Assembly: GCA_013822725.1 (NCBI GenBank)
Contig: PNKX01000007.1
Span: 146,707-210,706 of the forward strand
Origin: Pirellula sp.
Lineage (GTDB): Bacteria; Planctomycetota; Planctomycetia; Pirellulales; Lacipirellulaceae
Direction of reading: 5' to 3'
DNA length: 64,000 nucleotides
The notes under the pieces: model-generated
Database searches by the model: none
What the model was told of the DNA's origin: nothing
The model's input: only the letters and a program-made list of their open reading frames with translations
Part shown: positions 44,121 to 53,804 of the stretch, one piece after another
Layout: each line of letters opens with the position of its first letter
Numbering within the stretch: the first letter of the stretch is position 1
Program-made: the position numbers and the translations under genes

Positions 44121-45266
44121 CTATTCCTTACGATCTTCCTCGTCAGAACGTTTACCGCGTCCGATCCACCCGCGGCGGCGGAAGAACCAAAGCTGTCCGA
44201 GGGCGACAAGCGCCATCAGGCCAAGGGCAAAGGGATAGCCGTACTTCCATCGCAGTTCCGGCATGTCCCAACCCGACTCATGCGCCTCGAAGTTCATCCC
44301 ATAAACGCCTGCAATAAAGCTCAGCGGCATGAAGATCGTCGAAATGATCGTGAGCACCTTAATCGTTTCGTTCATCCGGTTGCTGATCGACGTCGCGTAG
44401 TAGTCGCGGAGGTCGCTGCCGGCGTCGCGGTAGTTTTCGAGCGTATCCATGATCTGCACGGCGTGATCGTGGCAGTCGCGGAAATGGATCAATGTTTCCT
44501 GCGTGATATGCTCTGGCGGGCTGCGGATCAGATCATCGATCGCATCGCGCAGCGGCCAGACAATGCGGCGGAGTTGCCGCGTGTCGTGGCGAATGTCGCG
44601 CATCTGGGCGATACATGCGGGGCTGGAGTCAGCTTCAACCCGGTCGTCCAGTTCGTCGAAGACTTCGCCGAGTTGCTCCAGCACGGGGAAGTAGGAGTCG
44701 ATCACCGCGTCGATCAAGACGTAGAGCAAATAGTCGACGCCAGCCGAGCGGGTCGTGCCACCAGTTACTTGCAGCCGCTTGCGTACGATGTCGAAGCAGG
44801 CGCCCGCATGTTCGCGCCAGCTCAACACGAATCCCTTGCCGGCGAAGAGACTCACCTGCTCCAGGCAGAGGTCGCCGTTGTACGTTGGGATCTGCGTGAC
44901 GGCGAAAAGGTGATGGGGGTAGTCTTCGACCTTCGAACGCTGCGGCACGTTGACCATGTCCTCGAGCGACAGGCGATGCAGCCCGAGGATCTCGCCGAGT
45001 TCTTCGATCAACGCCGCGTCGCCGAGCCCCACGGCGTCGATCCAGATCACCGGATACTTGCCGCGCAGTTCGCGGATTTGCGCCACGGTGGCGTTGCGCT
45101 TCTCGACGATCTGGTCCGGCCCGTACGCCGTCACCTGGATCAGCGGCGGCAGCGCGCCGGGCGGGACGATGACCGTCCCCGGGCGCGTGTGGGGATGGAG
45201 CGTGTGATCGAATCCGTGACGCTGCTGACCGCGACGGCGGCCGCCGTTCTTACCTTTTCTCGACAT
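44121..45266 (-). CDS. corA: CorA-family magnesium/cobalt transporter
   Basis: A 381-residue membrane protein. The long cytoplasmic funnel domain precedes two C-terminal transmembrane helices, with the selectivity motif GMN in VYGMNF (about residue 335), preceded by MPLSFIAG. The extracellular loop [15 protein letters not shown] follows, then the second helix and a charged tail. All match CorA. The N-terminus is Arg/Lys-rich ([15 protein letters not shown]). The ATG at 45266 is chosen because the region upstream is basic low-complexity sequence and overlaps the preceding gene's end. Operon with the downstream dihydroorotase. Confidence 0.92.
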   Translation of the reverse strand: MSRKGKNGGRRRGQQRHGFDHTLHPHTRPGTVIVPPGALPPLIQVTAYGPDQIVEKRNATVAQIRELRGKYPVIWIDAVGLGDAALIEELGEILGLHRLSLEDMVNVPQRSKVEDYPHHLFAVTQIPTYNGDLCLEQVSLFAGKGFVLSWREHAGACFDIVRKRLQVTGGTTRSAGVDYLLYVLIDAVIDSYFPVLEQLGEVFDELDDRVEADSSPACIAQMRDIRHDTRQLRRIVWPLRDAIDDLIRSPPEHITQETLIHFRDCHDHAVQIMDTLENYRDAGSDLRDYYATSISNRMNETIKVLTIISTIFMPLSFIAGVYGMNFEAHESGWDMPELRWKYGYPFALGLMALVALGQLWFFRRRGWIGRGKRSDEEDRKE

Positions 45267-45291
45267 ATTCGGCGGGCGACGCCGCCCCCGG

Positions 45292-46923
45292 TTAAGTGGA
45301 AGCCTTGGCGGCTTGGCGCTCGAGACGCCGTTGGAGTCGTCGCTGCCGATTCTCGATCCGCTGTTGCTGCCGAGTGCGGTTCTCTCCCTCATCGAGAACC
45401 GGCGGAGCATTGCTCGTCACGTCGAGTTCGCTGCGAAGTCGTTTTAACTCGTCCGTCAGCCGTTGCCGATGACCGGCGTAATCGGGCTGACCGTAAACGC
45501 TCTGCATCTCGTCGGGGTCCGTCGCCAGATCGAACAACTCCCACTGATTGAGCTTGTGGTAGTGAATCAGTTTGTAGCGGCCGTCGGTGACGCCGTAGTG
45601 CTCGGCGACGGAATGCTCGGCCGGCGGGCCTTCGTAGTACTGATAATAAAAGCTCTTCCGCCAATCTTCGGGGTTCTCGCCCTTGAGGAGCGTCACCAGG
45701 CTGCGACCTTGCATGTCGTCCGGCGCGGCGACGCCCGCCATTTCTAGGAACGTCTGAGCGAAGTCGACGTTCGAGACGATCCGCTCGTCGACGCTCCCCG
45801 CTTTCGCCACGTGTGGCCAACGGACGAGGAACGGCGTGCGGAGCGATTGCTCGTACATGAACCGCTTGTCGAACCAGCCATGCTCGCCAAGGTAGAAGCC
45901 TTGGTCGCTGGCGTAGATGACGACGGTGTTCTCAGCGAGGCCTGACTTGTCGAGATAATCGAGCAGTTCGCCGACGCTGTCGTCGACCGACTGGACCGTG
46001 TTGAGGTAGTCCTTCATGTAGCGCTGATACTTCCAGCGGACCAACGCTTCGCCCTCAAGGTTGGCCGCGGCGAATTCCTTGTTCCCTGGCTCATAGGCGG
46101 CGTTCCAAGCGGCTTGCTCTGCCGAGCTCATCCGCTTGGCCAGCAAGCGGCCGTAGTCGCTGTCGGGCTCGTAGACTTTCAGGTCTTCCTGCAGCCGCAT
46201 GTCGTCGGCGATGCGCATCGTCGCCTGCTTGGCGGCGTCGGCGCGGTTGCTATAGTCGTCGAAGAGGGTCTTCGGTTCGGGAATTTTCTCGTCAGCGCGA
46301 TCGCCGCCATGTTTAGGGCTGGGCGACCATTCGCGATGCGGCGACTTGTGCTGCACCATCAGCATGAAGGGGCGCTCTTGGTCTCGCTCTTGCAGCCAGT
46401 GGAGCGCTTTGCCGGTGATGACGTCGGCGACGTAACCCGGTTCCGTGATGCGGCCCTCGGCCGTATCGAACTGCGGCGAGTAGTAGCGTCCTTGGCCCGG
46501 CAAGACTTCCCAGTGATCAAACCCCTGCGGTTCGCTCATCAGATGCCACTTGCCGATGATTGCGGTCTGATAGCCGGCCTTCTGGAGCAACTTGGGGAAG
46601 GTTGTCTGCCGGTTATCAAAAACGTCGCGGTTCGTACAAAAGCCGTTCTTGTGGCTGTACTTTCCGGTGAGGATGCAGGCCCGGCTCGGTCCGCAGATGG
46701 AATTGGTGACGTAGCAGCGATCGAAGCGAACTCCTTCGGTCGCCAGACGATCGATGTGGGGAGTTTTATTGAGGCCCGAACCATAGGCGCTCACCGCCTG
46801 GTAGGCATGGTCGTCGGAGAAGATGAAGAGAATGTTCGGCTGATTGGCAGCGGCGGCAACCGGGCCAACGGCCAGCAGCGCGAGCAACGCCAGCCCGCGA
46901 AACAAGGAAAGAGGCATATGCAT
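45292..46923 (-). CDS. Exported sulfatase, N-sulfatase/iduronate type
   Basis: A 543-residue sulfatase. Signal peptide 1-26 (RGLALLALLAVGPVAAAA). Metal ligands in IFSDDHAYQA (about 35-40), catalytic Cys77 in ICGPSRACILTGKYSH, K/H site in IIGKWHLMSEP, and YASDQGFYLGEHGWFDKRFMYE near residue 330, a phrase shared with the glycosaminoglycan- and choline-sulfatase-like group. A Arg/Gln-rich tail ends the protein. ATG at 46923 (MHMP) or 46917 are both possible; no strong ribosome site is seen. The substrate is unknown. The stop is 25 bases before the corA start, so it could be transcribed together with corA. Confidence 0.92.
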   Translation of the reverse strand: MHMPLSLFRGLALLALLAVGPVAAAANQPNILFIFSDDHAYQAVSAYGSGLNKTPHIDRLATEGVRFDRCYVTNSICGPSRACILTGKYSHKNGFCTNRDVFDNRQTTFPKLLQKAGYQTAIIGKWHLMSEPQGFDHWEVLPGQGRYYSPQFDTAEGRITEPGYVADVITGKALHWLQERDQERPFMLMVQHKSPHREWSPSPKHGGDRADEKIPEPKTLFDDYSNRADAAKQATMRIADDMRLQEDLKVYEPDSDYGRLLAKRMSSAEQAAWNAAYEPGNKEFAAANLEGEALVRWKYQRYMKDYLNTVQSVDDSVGELLDYLDKSGLAENTVVIYASDQGFYLGEHGWFDKRFMYEQSLRTPFLVRWPHVAKAGSVDERIVSNVDFAQTFLEMAGVAAPDDMQGRSLVTLLKGENPEDWRKSFYYQYYEGPPAEHSVAEHYGVTDGRYKLIHYHKLNQWELFDLATDPDEMQSVYGQPDYAGHRQRLTDELKRLRSELDVTSNAPPVLDEGENRTRQQQRIENRQRRLQRRLERQAAKAST

Positions 46924-47035
46924 TCGACTTCGGGGAGGATTAGGCAGGCGCGTGAACCTCCATTCTAACGGAATGCCAGTTCCTCGGTAGCCAGCGGCGC
47001 AGAGCCTGACGACGCCTGGACTTAAGGCGAGAGCC

Positions 47036-48556
47036 TTATTGGGCTGCCGCGGCTGAGGGGCGAGGCTTCGCTTGTCCCGGCGGTCGCACGCCGGCGCCCT
47101 CACGCTGGGTAACCGTATCGCCCAGTTCGGCCCGAGCCCGCTCAGCGGCGTCGGTGAGCCGGGCGACGATCTCGGGATGTTCGGCGGCGACGTTTTTCGT
47201 TTCGCCGACGTCGTTTTGCAGGTCATACAGTTCGACGCCCGTCTTCGCTTCCGTGTAAGCGACGGGGTAGCCCCCCTCGCCGCCCGGCTTGCCGTCGAGC
47301 GTGCGGTAGGGGTGGGGCAGGTGGAGCTTCCAGCGGCGATCGCGCACGGCGTGCAACTGGCGATCGTAGTAGCAGTAGAACTCGTCGTGCGGAGAGACGG
47401 CGTCTTCGGCGCCGACAATCAGCGGCCAGATATCTTTGCCGTCGATTTTTCGCTCCGCGGGAAGTTCAACGGCAAGCAGCTTGGCGACGGTCGGCAATAG
47501 GTCAAGCGTCGCGCAAAACTCGCCCGTCTCGCTGCCGGCGGGGATCGTGCCCGGCATCCGCATCAGGCATGGCACGCGGTAGCCCCCTTCGAACATCGTC
47601 CCCTTCCCCTCGCGTAGCGGGCCGGCCGAACCGGCGTGATCGCCGTAGTTGAGCCAAGGGCCATTGTCGGCGGTGAAGATAACGACAGTCTTCTCGTCGA
47701 GCCCGTTCCGTTTGAGCGCCGCAAGGATCTCGCCGACCGACCAGTCGAGTTCCATCACGGCATCGCCGAAAAGTCCTGCGCCGCTCTTACCTTCGAACTC
47801 CGGCGAAACATACAGCGGCACATGCACCATCGAATGGGGCATGTAAAGAAAGAATGGTTCCTTGGCGTGGCGATCGATGAAGTCGACGGCGCGACGAGTG
47901 TAGTCTTTGGTAAGGTGCGTTTGGTCCTCGGCCGTAATCTCCTCGTCAACGACTTCGTTGCCGTCGAACATCCGCAGCTTCGGATAGTTGTTCACCTTCT
48001 TTGGCGAGTCGTCGGGCAGCTCTTCTCCGCGCGGACCCTGCGGCCACATGTCGTTCGAGTAGGGAAGACCGTAGTACTCGTCGAAGCCATGCTGTAGCGG
48101 CAGGAAACGACGCCGATCGCCGAGATGCCACTTGCCGAAGATCGCCGTGGCGTAGCCCTCTTGCTTGCAAAGTTCGGCGAGAGTCAGTTCATCATTATTA
48201 ATGCCGATTGGCGAGTTGGGCCGCAAGGCGCCGAGGATGCTGACGCGCTCCGGATAGCAACCAGTGAGGAGGGCGACTCGCGAGGCGGAGCAAACGGCGG
48301 TCGCGGAATGGAAGTCGGTGAATTTTCGCCCCTCGGCGGCCATTTGGTCGAGGTTCGGCGTCTTGTAGGCAGTGGCGCCAAAAGGGCCGATGTCGGCATA
48401 GCCCATGTCGTCGATAAAGATGACGACGACGTTTGGCCGAGCGACGTCGGCGGCGACTGCCACCGGCGAGGACGCGCCTCCGATCGCCAACAAGATTGCG
48501 CTGAGCGCGTGCCACGCGCGTAAGCGACCAGCCATGATAAAACTGACGAACGCCAT
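47036..48556 (-). CDS. Exported sulfatase, arylsulfatase A-like
   Basis: A 506-residue sulfatase. Signal peptide around 10-36 (LSAILLAIGGASSPVAVAAD). Metal site IFIDDMGYADIG (about 46-57), catalytic Cys89 in VCSASRVALLTGCYPERV, IFGKWHLGDR and FTADNGPWLNYGDH with Asp/Asn. The layout is similar to the sulfatase at 35883 but the sequences differ throughout, so they are not recent duplicates. ATG at 48556 has GGAGAGA about six bases upstream. It lies 110 bases upstream of the previous sulfatase on the same strand. Confidence 0.93.
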   Translation of the reverse strand: MAFVSFIMAGRLRAWHALSAILLAIGGASSPVAVAADVARPNVVVIFIDDMGYADIGPFGATAYKTPNLDQMAAEGRKFTDFHSATAVCSASRVALLTGCYPERVSILGALRPNSPIGINNDELTLAELCKQEGYATAIFGKWHLGDRRRFLPLQHGFDEYYGLPYSNDMWPQGPRGEELPDDSPKKVNNYPKLRMFDGNEVVDEEITAEDQTHLTKDYTRRAVDFIDRHAKEPFFLYMPHSMVHVPLYVSPEFEGKSGAGLFGDAVMELDWSVGEILAALKRNGLDEKTVVIFTADNGPWLNYGDHAGSAGPLREGKGTMFEGGYRVPCLMRMPGTIPAGSETGEFCATLDLLPTVAKLLAVELPAERKIDGKDIWPLIVGAEDAVSPHDEFYCYYDRQLHAVRDRRWKLHLPHPYRTLDGKPGGEGGYPVAYTEAKTGVELYDLQNDVGETKNVAAEHPEIVARLTDAAERARAELGDTVTQREGAGVRPPGQAKPRPSAAAAQ

Positions 48557-48752
48557 GATCTCTCTCCAAGGTGCGCTCGATTTCAGCGAGGCTGAGATCG
48601 AGCGGTCGCGCCAACTTACCGCATCGCCCGACTAGACTGCTGTCCGACGTGCAATCACATCGATTTGCTATAGGCAGTTTATCGGATCGACTACGAGAAA
48701 TGAAGCGATCTCGATGCGCCCGGCAAGGTTCTAAGCCACGCGACGACGTCTG

Positions 48753-51700
48753 CTAGAGATCCAGCGGTCCCGCATACCCGCGAATCCCGGCGACGGCGAC
48801 GGCGTCGGCGGGAACAATCTGGCCGTTGTACGCAACGCCGTAGTCGCGGGAGAGTTGGAAGTTATTTAGATTGAGATAGCCGCTTGGAAAAACCCCAGAG
48901 GCGGTTGCGGTTGGAAATGGAATAAACCAAGCAACTTGCTCGTTGAAATAAAGCTCCCTCACGGCAGCTCCGTAAGGCGCCCAGACAATCTGATCAGCGC
49001 TCGTGTATGAATCGAGGCGCCGGCCGATTGAGCCCTGGAAGTCGAATTTTTCGTACAAGTAGACCTTCCAGGGAATGCGACCGCGAAGCTGAAGAGCCGT
49101 GGGATTCGATATAGAGATTTGCCCTAGGATGGCCACGCTACGAACCGTATCGAAACCCTTTTCGATCTGAAATGCCTGGACGGCGGCGATCATCGCTCCG
49201 TTAATCATCGTTGCACGTCGCACCGGCACGTCGACGCCGACTTCGAAACCGATGGCGGTCAGATTGTTGATGGTAACGTCGTGCGTGAAGGAATTCGTCG
49301 ACACGCCGTAACCGTTGAACGCATTGAGATCGCCGATGAGTTTTGCGTCGTCAATCTGAATATTGCCGGAGTAATGCAAGGCGATGCCGGACAAGATCGT
49401 GTTCCACGACGTGAATCGCTCGATGCGGCTGTCGCCGTCCGTCATCATCATCTGATGAAACCATACCTCTAGTCCGGAATGCGATGCGGCCGCGACGTTG
49501 TCGGAAAACTCCTTCAACGGCACGACGCCGACGGGAGTGACTTTCAGTCCGCCCGCCATCGACGGATCGGCAAGGTTCACCGCATCGAACTGCGCTCGTG
49601 CGGAAGAGGTGAAGTAAACGTATGCGGCGGAACGCGCGCCGGCGACGATGTTCCCAATCAACTCGACGCCGGGCCCCTGCATCCAGAACCCGTGGCCGTT
49701 GAAGGCGAAATCATGAGCGGCACGGCGCGAATGCATCGAGTCCCAAGAAGCGCCGGTTGTGTTCAGCGCCAGATTCCTCGTGAAGGAACCGATCTCGTTG
49801 CCGTCTTCGGTGACGAATGCAGACCCTTTGACATTGTAGGCTACGTTCTCGTCGAAAATCACGTTGCTCTGGTGGTTGACGAATCCCCAGCCAGGACTAT
49901 CGGTTATAACGCTGCCGCTGACGTACGCCGGCGCGACTAGCGGATCGACTCCGGTGTGATGGAAATGCATCGCGTAGCGAGCGCGGGGATTCGTCCCCGT
50001 TCCTGGCTGCAACACGCCGTTGATAACGACGGGATCGTTTATCGGCTGACTCTTGTCGGTTCGGCCAAATCCCGAGATGGCGATGTTCTCGACGTGAACG
50101 TTCGGACTGCCGAAGAACACCATGTGCGGCCGCTGAGCGACGACCTCGGAATCTTCAGCCTCAAAGACGATGTTGCGCGTCATGTTCGCAACGTAGATCG
50201 AAAGCCCCTGGCCGTCCGGAGCATTGTGGCTGTACTTGAGTTTGTCGACGGTGACCGACGTGCCATTGATGGCGCGGATCGTCACCTCCTCGGCGCCGAA
50301 ATCGGTGGGGTAAGGGTTGACCCCTGAGATGACGAGCCGATCGCCGACTTTCCAGTTTGTCGGCACGGAAGAGAGTCGCAAGACGACGTCGCCCGCCGCG
50401 GGATCAACCGTTAACGGGACATAGGAAGTGACGTTCTTCCCATACATTTTAACTTCGCCGCCGCTCATCAACCCGCGGCTGAGCCCATAGGGATCCCACA
50501 CGCGATCGATGGGCCCGCCGTCCGCAATGAGCACTCGGGCCGTGACGTTGTCACTGATCGGATTGGCTGCGGTCCCGATGAACAGTTTGCCCGTCGTAAA
50601 GACGATGATGGAATCGGCGTAGAGTTGAGTATTTCGATACGTGGCGAACGAAAGCGTGCCGTCGATGCGAAGCGTATCGATAGCTTCGTTCATCACGGAA
50701 TCGAAGAGAATCGTCGTGCCGGCGGAGACGACGACTTTCGCGCCGGCGGCCGGGACCTTCCCGTTGCGCCAGACGCTCGGATCGGACCATGCGCCACTCG
50801 CAATGGTCACATGGGTCGCGGCGGCCAGCGGCGCTAGATTGTAGAACTTCATCGCTTCCTGGGCGTGTGCGCTGCCGTCTCCGCCACGTTGGTCAACCAC
50901 CGGTTGATAGCCGGCGGGAGGATATTGTGCGCTCTCGGTTCGCGTGAAGTATGCCAACTGGGATAGCGGGAGACTTAGAATCTGCTCTCTGGTCAGCGCC
51001 GCCTGCGAGGCATCCGATAAATTCGACAAAATGCCGCCGCTCGGCATGGATCGAAGTTGAGTGGCGGTGAGATACGGAATCTGCGCGGGCAACAGGCACT
51101 CGAAGTCGACGTAACTTACTGACTGAATCTGAGGCACGCTGAGATATCCGATTTGCGTCGGCGGCAGCGGCCGGATCCCGACGCTGGCGACGTTTATCGC
51201 GCGCACCAGCGACGCCACTAACTCGCTCAGGAGTTCTTTCGGCCACGAAGCCAAATACGACGGAGTGGGAATGCTGGCCATCTGCGTCGTCGTCAGGTAA
51301 CCGGCTTGGCTAGGGTCGACGAGCTGCAAATCGTAGTACTTGACGGCACGCACTTGCGCAATCGTCAACCAAGCGATTTGCTGAGACGTGAAGAACGCAA
51401 TGCGTCCTGATGGTCCAATATTGACGCTGCGCACTTGATCAAACGTGAGCGCGGCGCGGGCCTCGGCGGTCCAGTTCGAAAGCGTGGCGGCTTCCGGCAT
51501 CGAGGCGATTTGGGCCAGCGTGAGCAGAGGAATTTGTGCGGGGCTCAGCGAGGTGAATTCAAACCACTTCACTTGCTGAATCTGAGTCGCCGTCAGATAC
51601 GATGTCTGGGCGGGCGTCAGCAACTCGATTCCCACGTTCGCCACGTTGATGGCGCGAACCTGGGTCGCCGTCAGCGCGGCGCGAGCTGGGATCGACATCG

Positions 51701-52910
51701 CCGCGAGGGTTCCGGCTGTTGGCATCGAGGCCATCTGCGCAACGCTGAGCGACGGAATCTGCAGCGGGCTCAACGAGGCGAACTCGTAGAACTTAACCTG
51801 TTGCACTTGAGTTGCGGTCAGCGCGTAGATCTGCGGCGCGGTGAGATACCCAAGCCCTAGGATCGAAATGTTTAAAAACTTCACCTGGGCCGTATTGAGC
51901 GCGTTTCGCGAGGCAGGTTCCCACGCTGAGAACGAACCGATCGTCGAAATCGAAGCAATTTGCGCTGCGGTGAGCAGCGGAGCCTGCGAGGCGTTCAGTC
52001 GCTGGAACTCGTAAAACTTGACCTGCTGGACTTGGGCCACAGTGAGAAGGCTGACTTGCAGATTTGACAGTGACTCTAAGCCGACTTTGGAGACGTCAAG
52101 CGCCCGAACCTGCGTCGCCGTCAGCGCATCGCGTGCGGCCTGGCTCCAGACCGAGAGCAACCCCGCGGTCGAAATTGAAGTGATCTGAGCGGTCGACAAA
52201 TACGGAATCTGAGCCGGCGACAGCCGCACAAATTCGTAAGGCTTCACCTGCTGAATCTGCGAGGCCGTGAGAAACGGCAGCTGTGCGTTGGTAAGCTGCT
52301 CAAGACCGACCTTAGAAATGTCCAAGGCGCCGATTTGCGTCGCCGTCAGGGCGTTGCGCGCGGCCTGCGACCAAACGACGAGGGAACCCGTCGTGGGAAT
52401 CGATGCGATTTGCTCGGTCGTTAAAAAGGGTATTTGCGCCGGCTTCAGGATTTGAAACTCGTAGAACTTGACCTGTTGAATCTGAGCCGCAGTGAGGAAG
52501 TCGAGTTGCAAAGAAGTGAGCGACGAAATGCCGACGGCGCTGATGTTGAGCGCACGGACCTGCGTCGCGGAGAGCGACGCGCGAGAGGCGGTCGATAGTT
52601 GATTTAAGTACGCCGTGCTCGGGATCGACGCGACCTGAGTCGTCGTCAGGTATTGAACTTGATCAGGCGCCAGCAGATTGAACTGCCAGAACTGCAGAGA
52701 GTGAACCCAATCTTCCGTCGAAAGCAGCGCAGCGCCTGCGTCGAAGCCAGTCGTTTGCGACGTCGTCTCGTCGACCGTTGAAGTTGCAGCGACGACGGCC
52801 GCGTCATCGTCGAAGCCGACGCCGGTCATGACGATGCGAGACTCGAGCGATTCAAATCCTAGGCGCGCGGCCTGAGAACGAGTCGCCTTGGATGGGCGCC
52901 TACCGAACAT
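48753..52910 (-). CDS. Giant secreted protein: LTxxQ 75-residue repeats, G8 domain, beta-helix
   Basis: A 1385-residue protein. The N-terminus has the planctomycete LESRIVMTG motif at 22-30. Residues about 106-660 hold seven and a half tandem units of 75 residues, each with four LTxxQ(I/V)-type sub-repeats (ALTATQV, LTNAQL, LTASQIQQVK.YEF, LSPAQIPYLSTAQI). From about 694 a G8 domain begins (VTIASGAWSDPSVWRNGKVP, then LRIDGTLSFAT and LYADSIIVFTTGKLFIG), a carbohydrate-linked domain also found in CEMIP-like proteins. Then a right-handed parallel beta-helix follows (about 830-1240, for example HFHHTGVDP and NIVAGARSAAYVYF). No PEP-CTERM tag. Start ATG at 52910 with GAGAGGG upstream. Probably an adhesin or glycan-interacting surface protein. 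Confidence 0.85.
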   Translation of the reverse strand: MFGRRPSKATRSQAARLGFESLESRIVMTGVGFDDDAAVVAATSTVDETTSQTTGFDAGAALLSTEDWVHSLQFWQFNLLAPDQVQYLTTTQVASIPSTAYLNQLSTASRASLSATQVRALNISAVGISSLTSLQLDFLTAAQIQQVKFYEFQILKPAQIPFLTTEQIASIPTTGSLVVWSQAARNALTATQIGALDISKVGLEQLTNAQLPFLTASQIQQVKPYEFVRLSPAQIPYLSTAQITSISTAGLLSVWSQAARDALTATQVRALDVSKVGLESLSNLQVSLLTVAQVQQVKFYEFQRLNASQAPLLTAAQIASISTIGSFSAWEPASRNALNTAQVKFLNISILGLGYLTAPQIYALTATQVQQVKFYEFASLSPLQIPSLSVAQMASMPTAGTLAAMSIPARAALTATQVRAINVANVGIELLTPAQTSYLTATQIQQVKWFEFTSLSPAQIPLLTLAQIASMPEAATLSNWTAEARAALTFDQVRSVNIGPSGRIAFFTSQQIAWLTIAQVRAVKYYDLQLVDPSQAGYLTTTQMASIPTPSYLASWPKELLSELVASLVRAINVASVGIRPLPPTQIGYLSVPQIQSVSYVDFECLLPAQIPYLTATQLRSMPSGGILSNLSDASQAALTREQILSLPLSQLAYFTRTESAQYPPAGYQPVVDQRGGDGSAHAQEAMKFYNLAPLAAATHVTIASGAWSDPSVWRNGKVPAAGAKVVVSAGTTILFDSVMNEAIDTLRIDGTLSFATYRNTQLYADSIIVFTTGKLFIGTAANPISDNVTARVLIADGGPIDRVWDPYGLSRGLMSGGEVKMYGKNVTSYVPLTVDPAAGDVVLRLSSVPTNWKVGDRLVISGVNPYPTDFGAEEVTIRAINGTSVTVDKLKYSHNAPDGQGLSIYVANMTRNIVFEAEDSEVVAQRPHMVFFGSPNVHVENIAISGFGRTDKSQPINDPVVINGVLQPGTGTNPRARYAMHFHHTGVDPLVAPAYVSGSVITDSPGWGFVNHQSNVIFDENVAYNVKGSAFVTEDGNEIGSFTRNLALNTTGASWDSMHSRRAAHDFAFNGHGFWMQGPGVELIGNIVAGARSAAYVYFTSSARAQFDAVNLADPSMAGGLKVTPVGVVPLKEFSDNVAAASHSGLEVWFHQMMMTDGDSRIERFTSWNTILSGIALHYSGNIQIDDAKLIGDLNAFNGYGVSTNSFTHDVTINNLTAIGFEVGVDVPVRRATMINGAMIAAVQAFQIEKGFDTVRSVAILGQISISNPTALQLRGRIPWKVYLYEKFDFQGSIGRRLDSYTSADQIVWAPYGAAVRELYFNEQVAWFIPFPTATASGVFPSGYLNLNNFQLSRDYGVAYNGQIVPADAVAVAGIRGYAGPLDL

Positions 52911-53804
52911 GCAAAATCCCTCTCGTTCCTACCGTCTGCCCCCGCCGCCCAGCAAAGGCGGAAGGTGAAGCGTCGCTCTGTTGTCCGAATCGATGTCGAC
53001 GCTTCTTACCTATAAGATTGGAGATGACGCATCTTGTGTCATTGACGAGCCAAGCCTGACGGCCCAGCGCTTTACCGCAACATGGCGGTTGAGAATTTTG
53101 TCGACGCCGACTGCACGCTCGGACGCTCCACGTTCGGTGTCTGGAGCTCCTGCGCTGTTTTCGAACCGAGCGGTCCGAAGCAATCTGCGCCGACGCGCTG
53201 CCCCTTGAAGCGACGTCCCGTCGCTTGGCCGGTAGCAGCGTCAGCTATCCCCCCTCGCTGTGTACCACAATCGTCGGAATTATGCCAAGAGAAAAGCACC
53301 GGCGTACCCCCCATCCGGGTGCCATGACGAACGAATTTCGGAAAGCCATCATTCGCATGCGGCAACCTTCGCGACCCTCCTGACGCTAGTTGCCGACTCA
53401 ACGCGCGCTGCCGTGGACGCTGGAGCAATCCTCGCCAGGGAGCGTGACGTCGTCCGAGTGCGCCGATTCCAAACGCCCTCTTCCGTTTTGTTCGGTCGAG
53501 GCTCCGGTCTTGCTTGAGCGGAACGAACTTTGAGTCTGTACAAATCTCCTACCAAGCAACTGTGGATAACCACGTCTCGCGGGCGCAGCGACGACATATT
53601 CAAACAACAGCATGAGCTCCATCTCGTTAAGCAGAAGCGCGAACGCTCCGTCACGCAGGAACCCGTGAAATATGCGGAAATTCAGCATCTCCACGGCTTC
53701 TCGCCGTGCTGTCGCCGACCGTGACGGCTCCTGGGCCGGATCAATTCTGGTATGCTAGCGCCCACGGTCCCTCTCTCGTGTAGTCGGTATTTTGGAGTCC
53801 GATC
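52911..53804. other. Large non-coding gap
   Basis: About 890 bases between the divergent giant protein and the metallophosphoesterase. No frame has protein-like composition or recognisable domains. A short minus-strand frame at 53560-53694 starts MEMLNFRIFHGFLRDGAF but has no match that I know and is followed by low-complexity sequence; possibly a decayed gene. The gap must contain promoters for both flanking genes. No inverted-repeat element is obvious, unlike most other gaps here. Confidence 0.45.

Noticed and set aside
45292..47418. A 708-residue version of the sulfatase starting at 47418
   Set aside because: The first 165 codons overlap the neighbouring sulfatase in another frame and encode Ser/Thr/Pro/Arg low-complexity sequence; the signal peptide begins at 46923.
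53571..53579. Perfect DnaA-box-like TGTGGATAA
   Set aside because: Only a single box, no cluster and no dnaA/dnaN/gyrB genes nearby; a single match is expected by chance in a window of this size.
53398..53694. Minus-strand 98-codon frame in the 52.9-53.8 kb gap
   Set aside because: Opening residues look protein-like, but the rest is low-complexity Ser/Arg-rich, with no family match; kept only as a possible decayed gene in the gap note.
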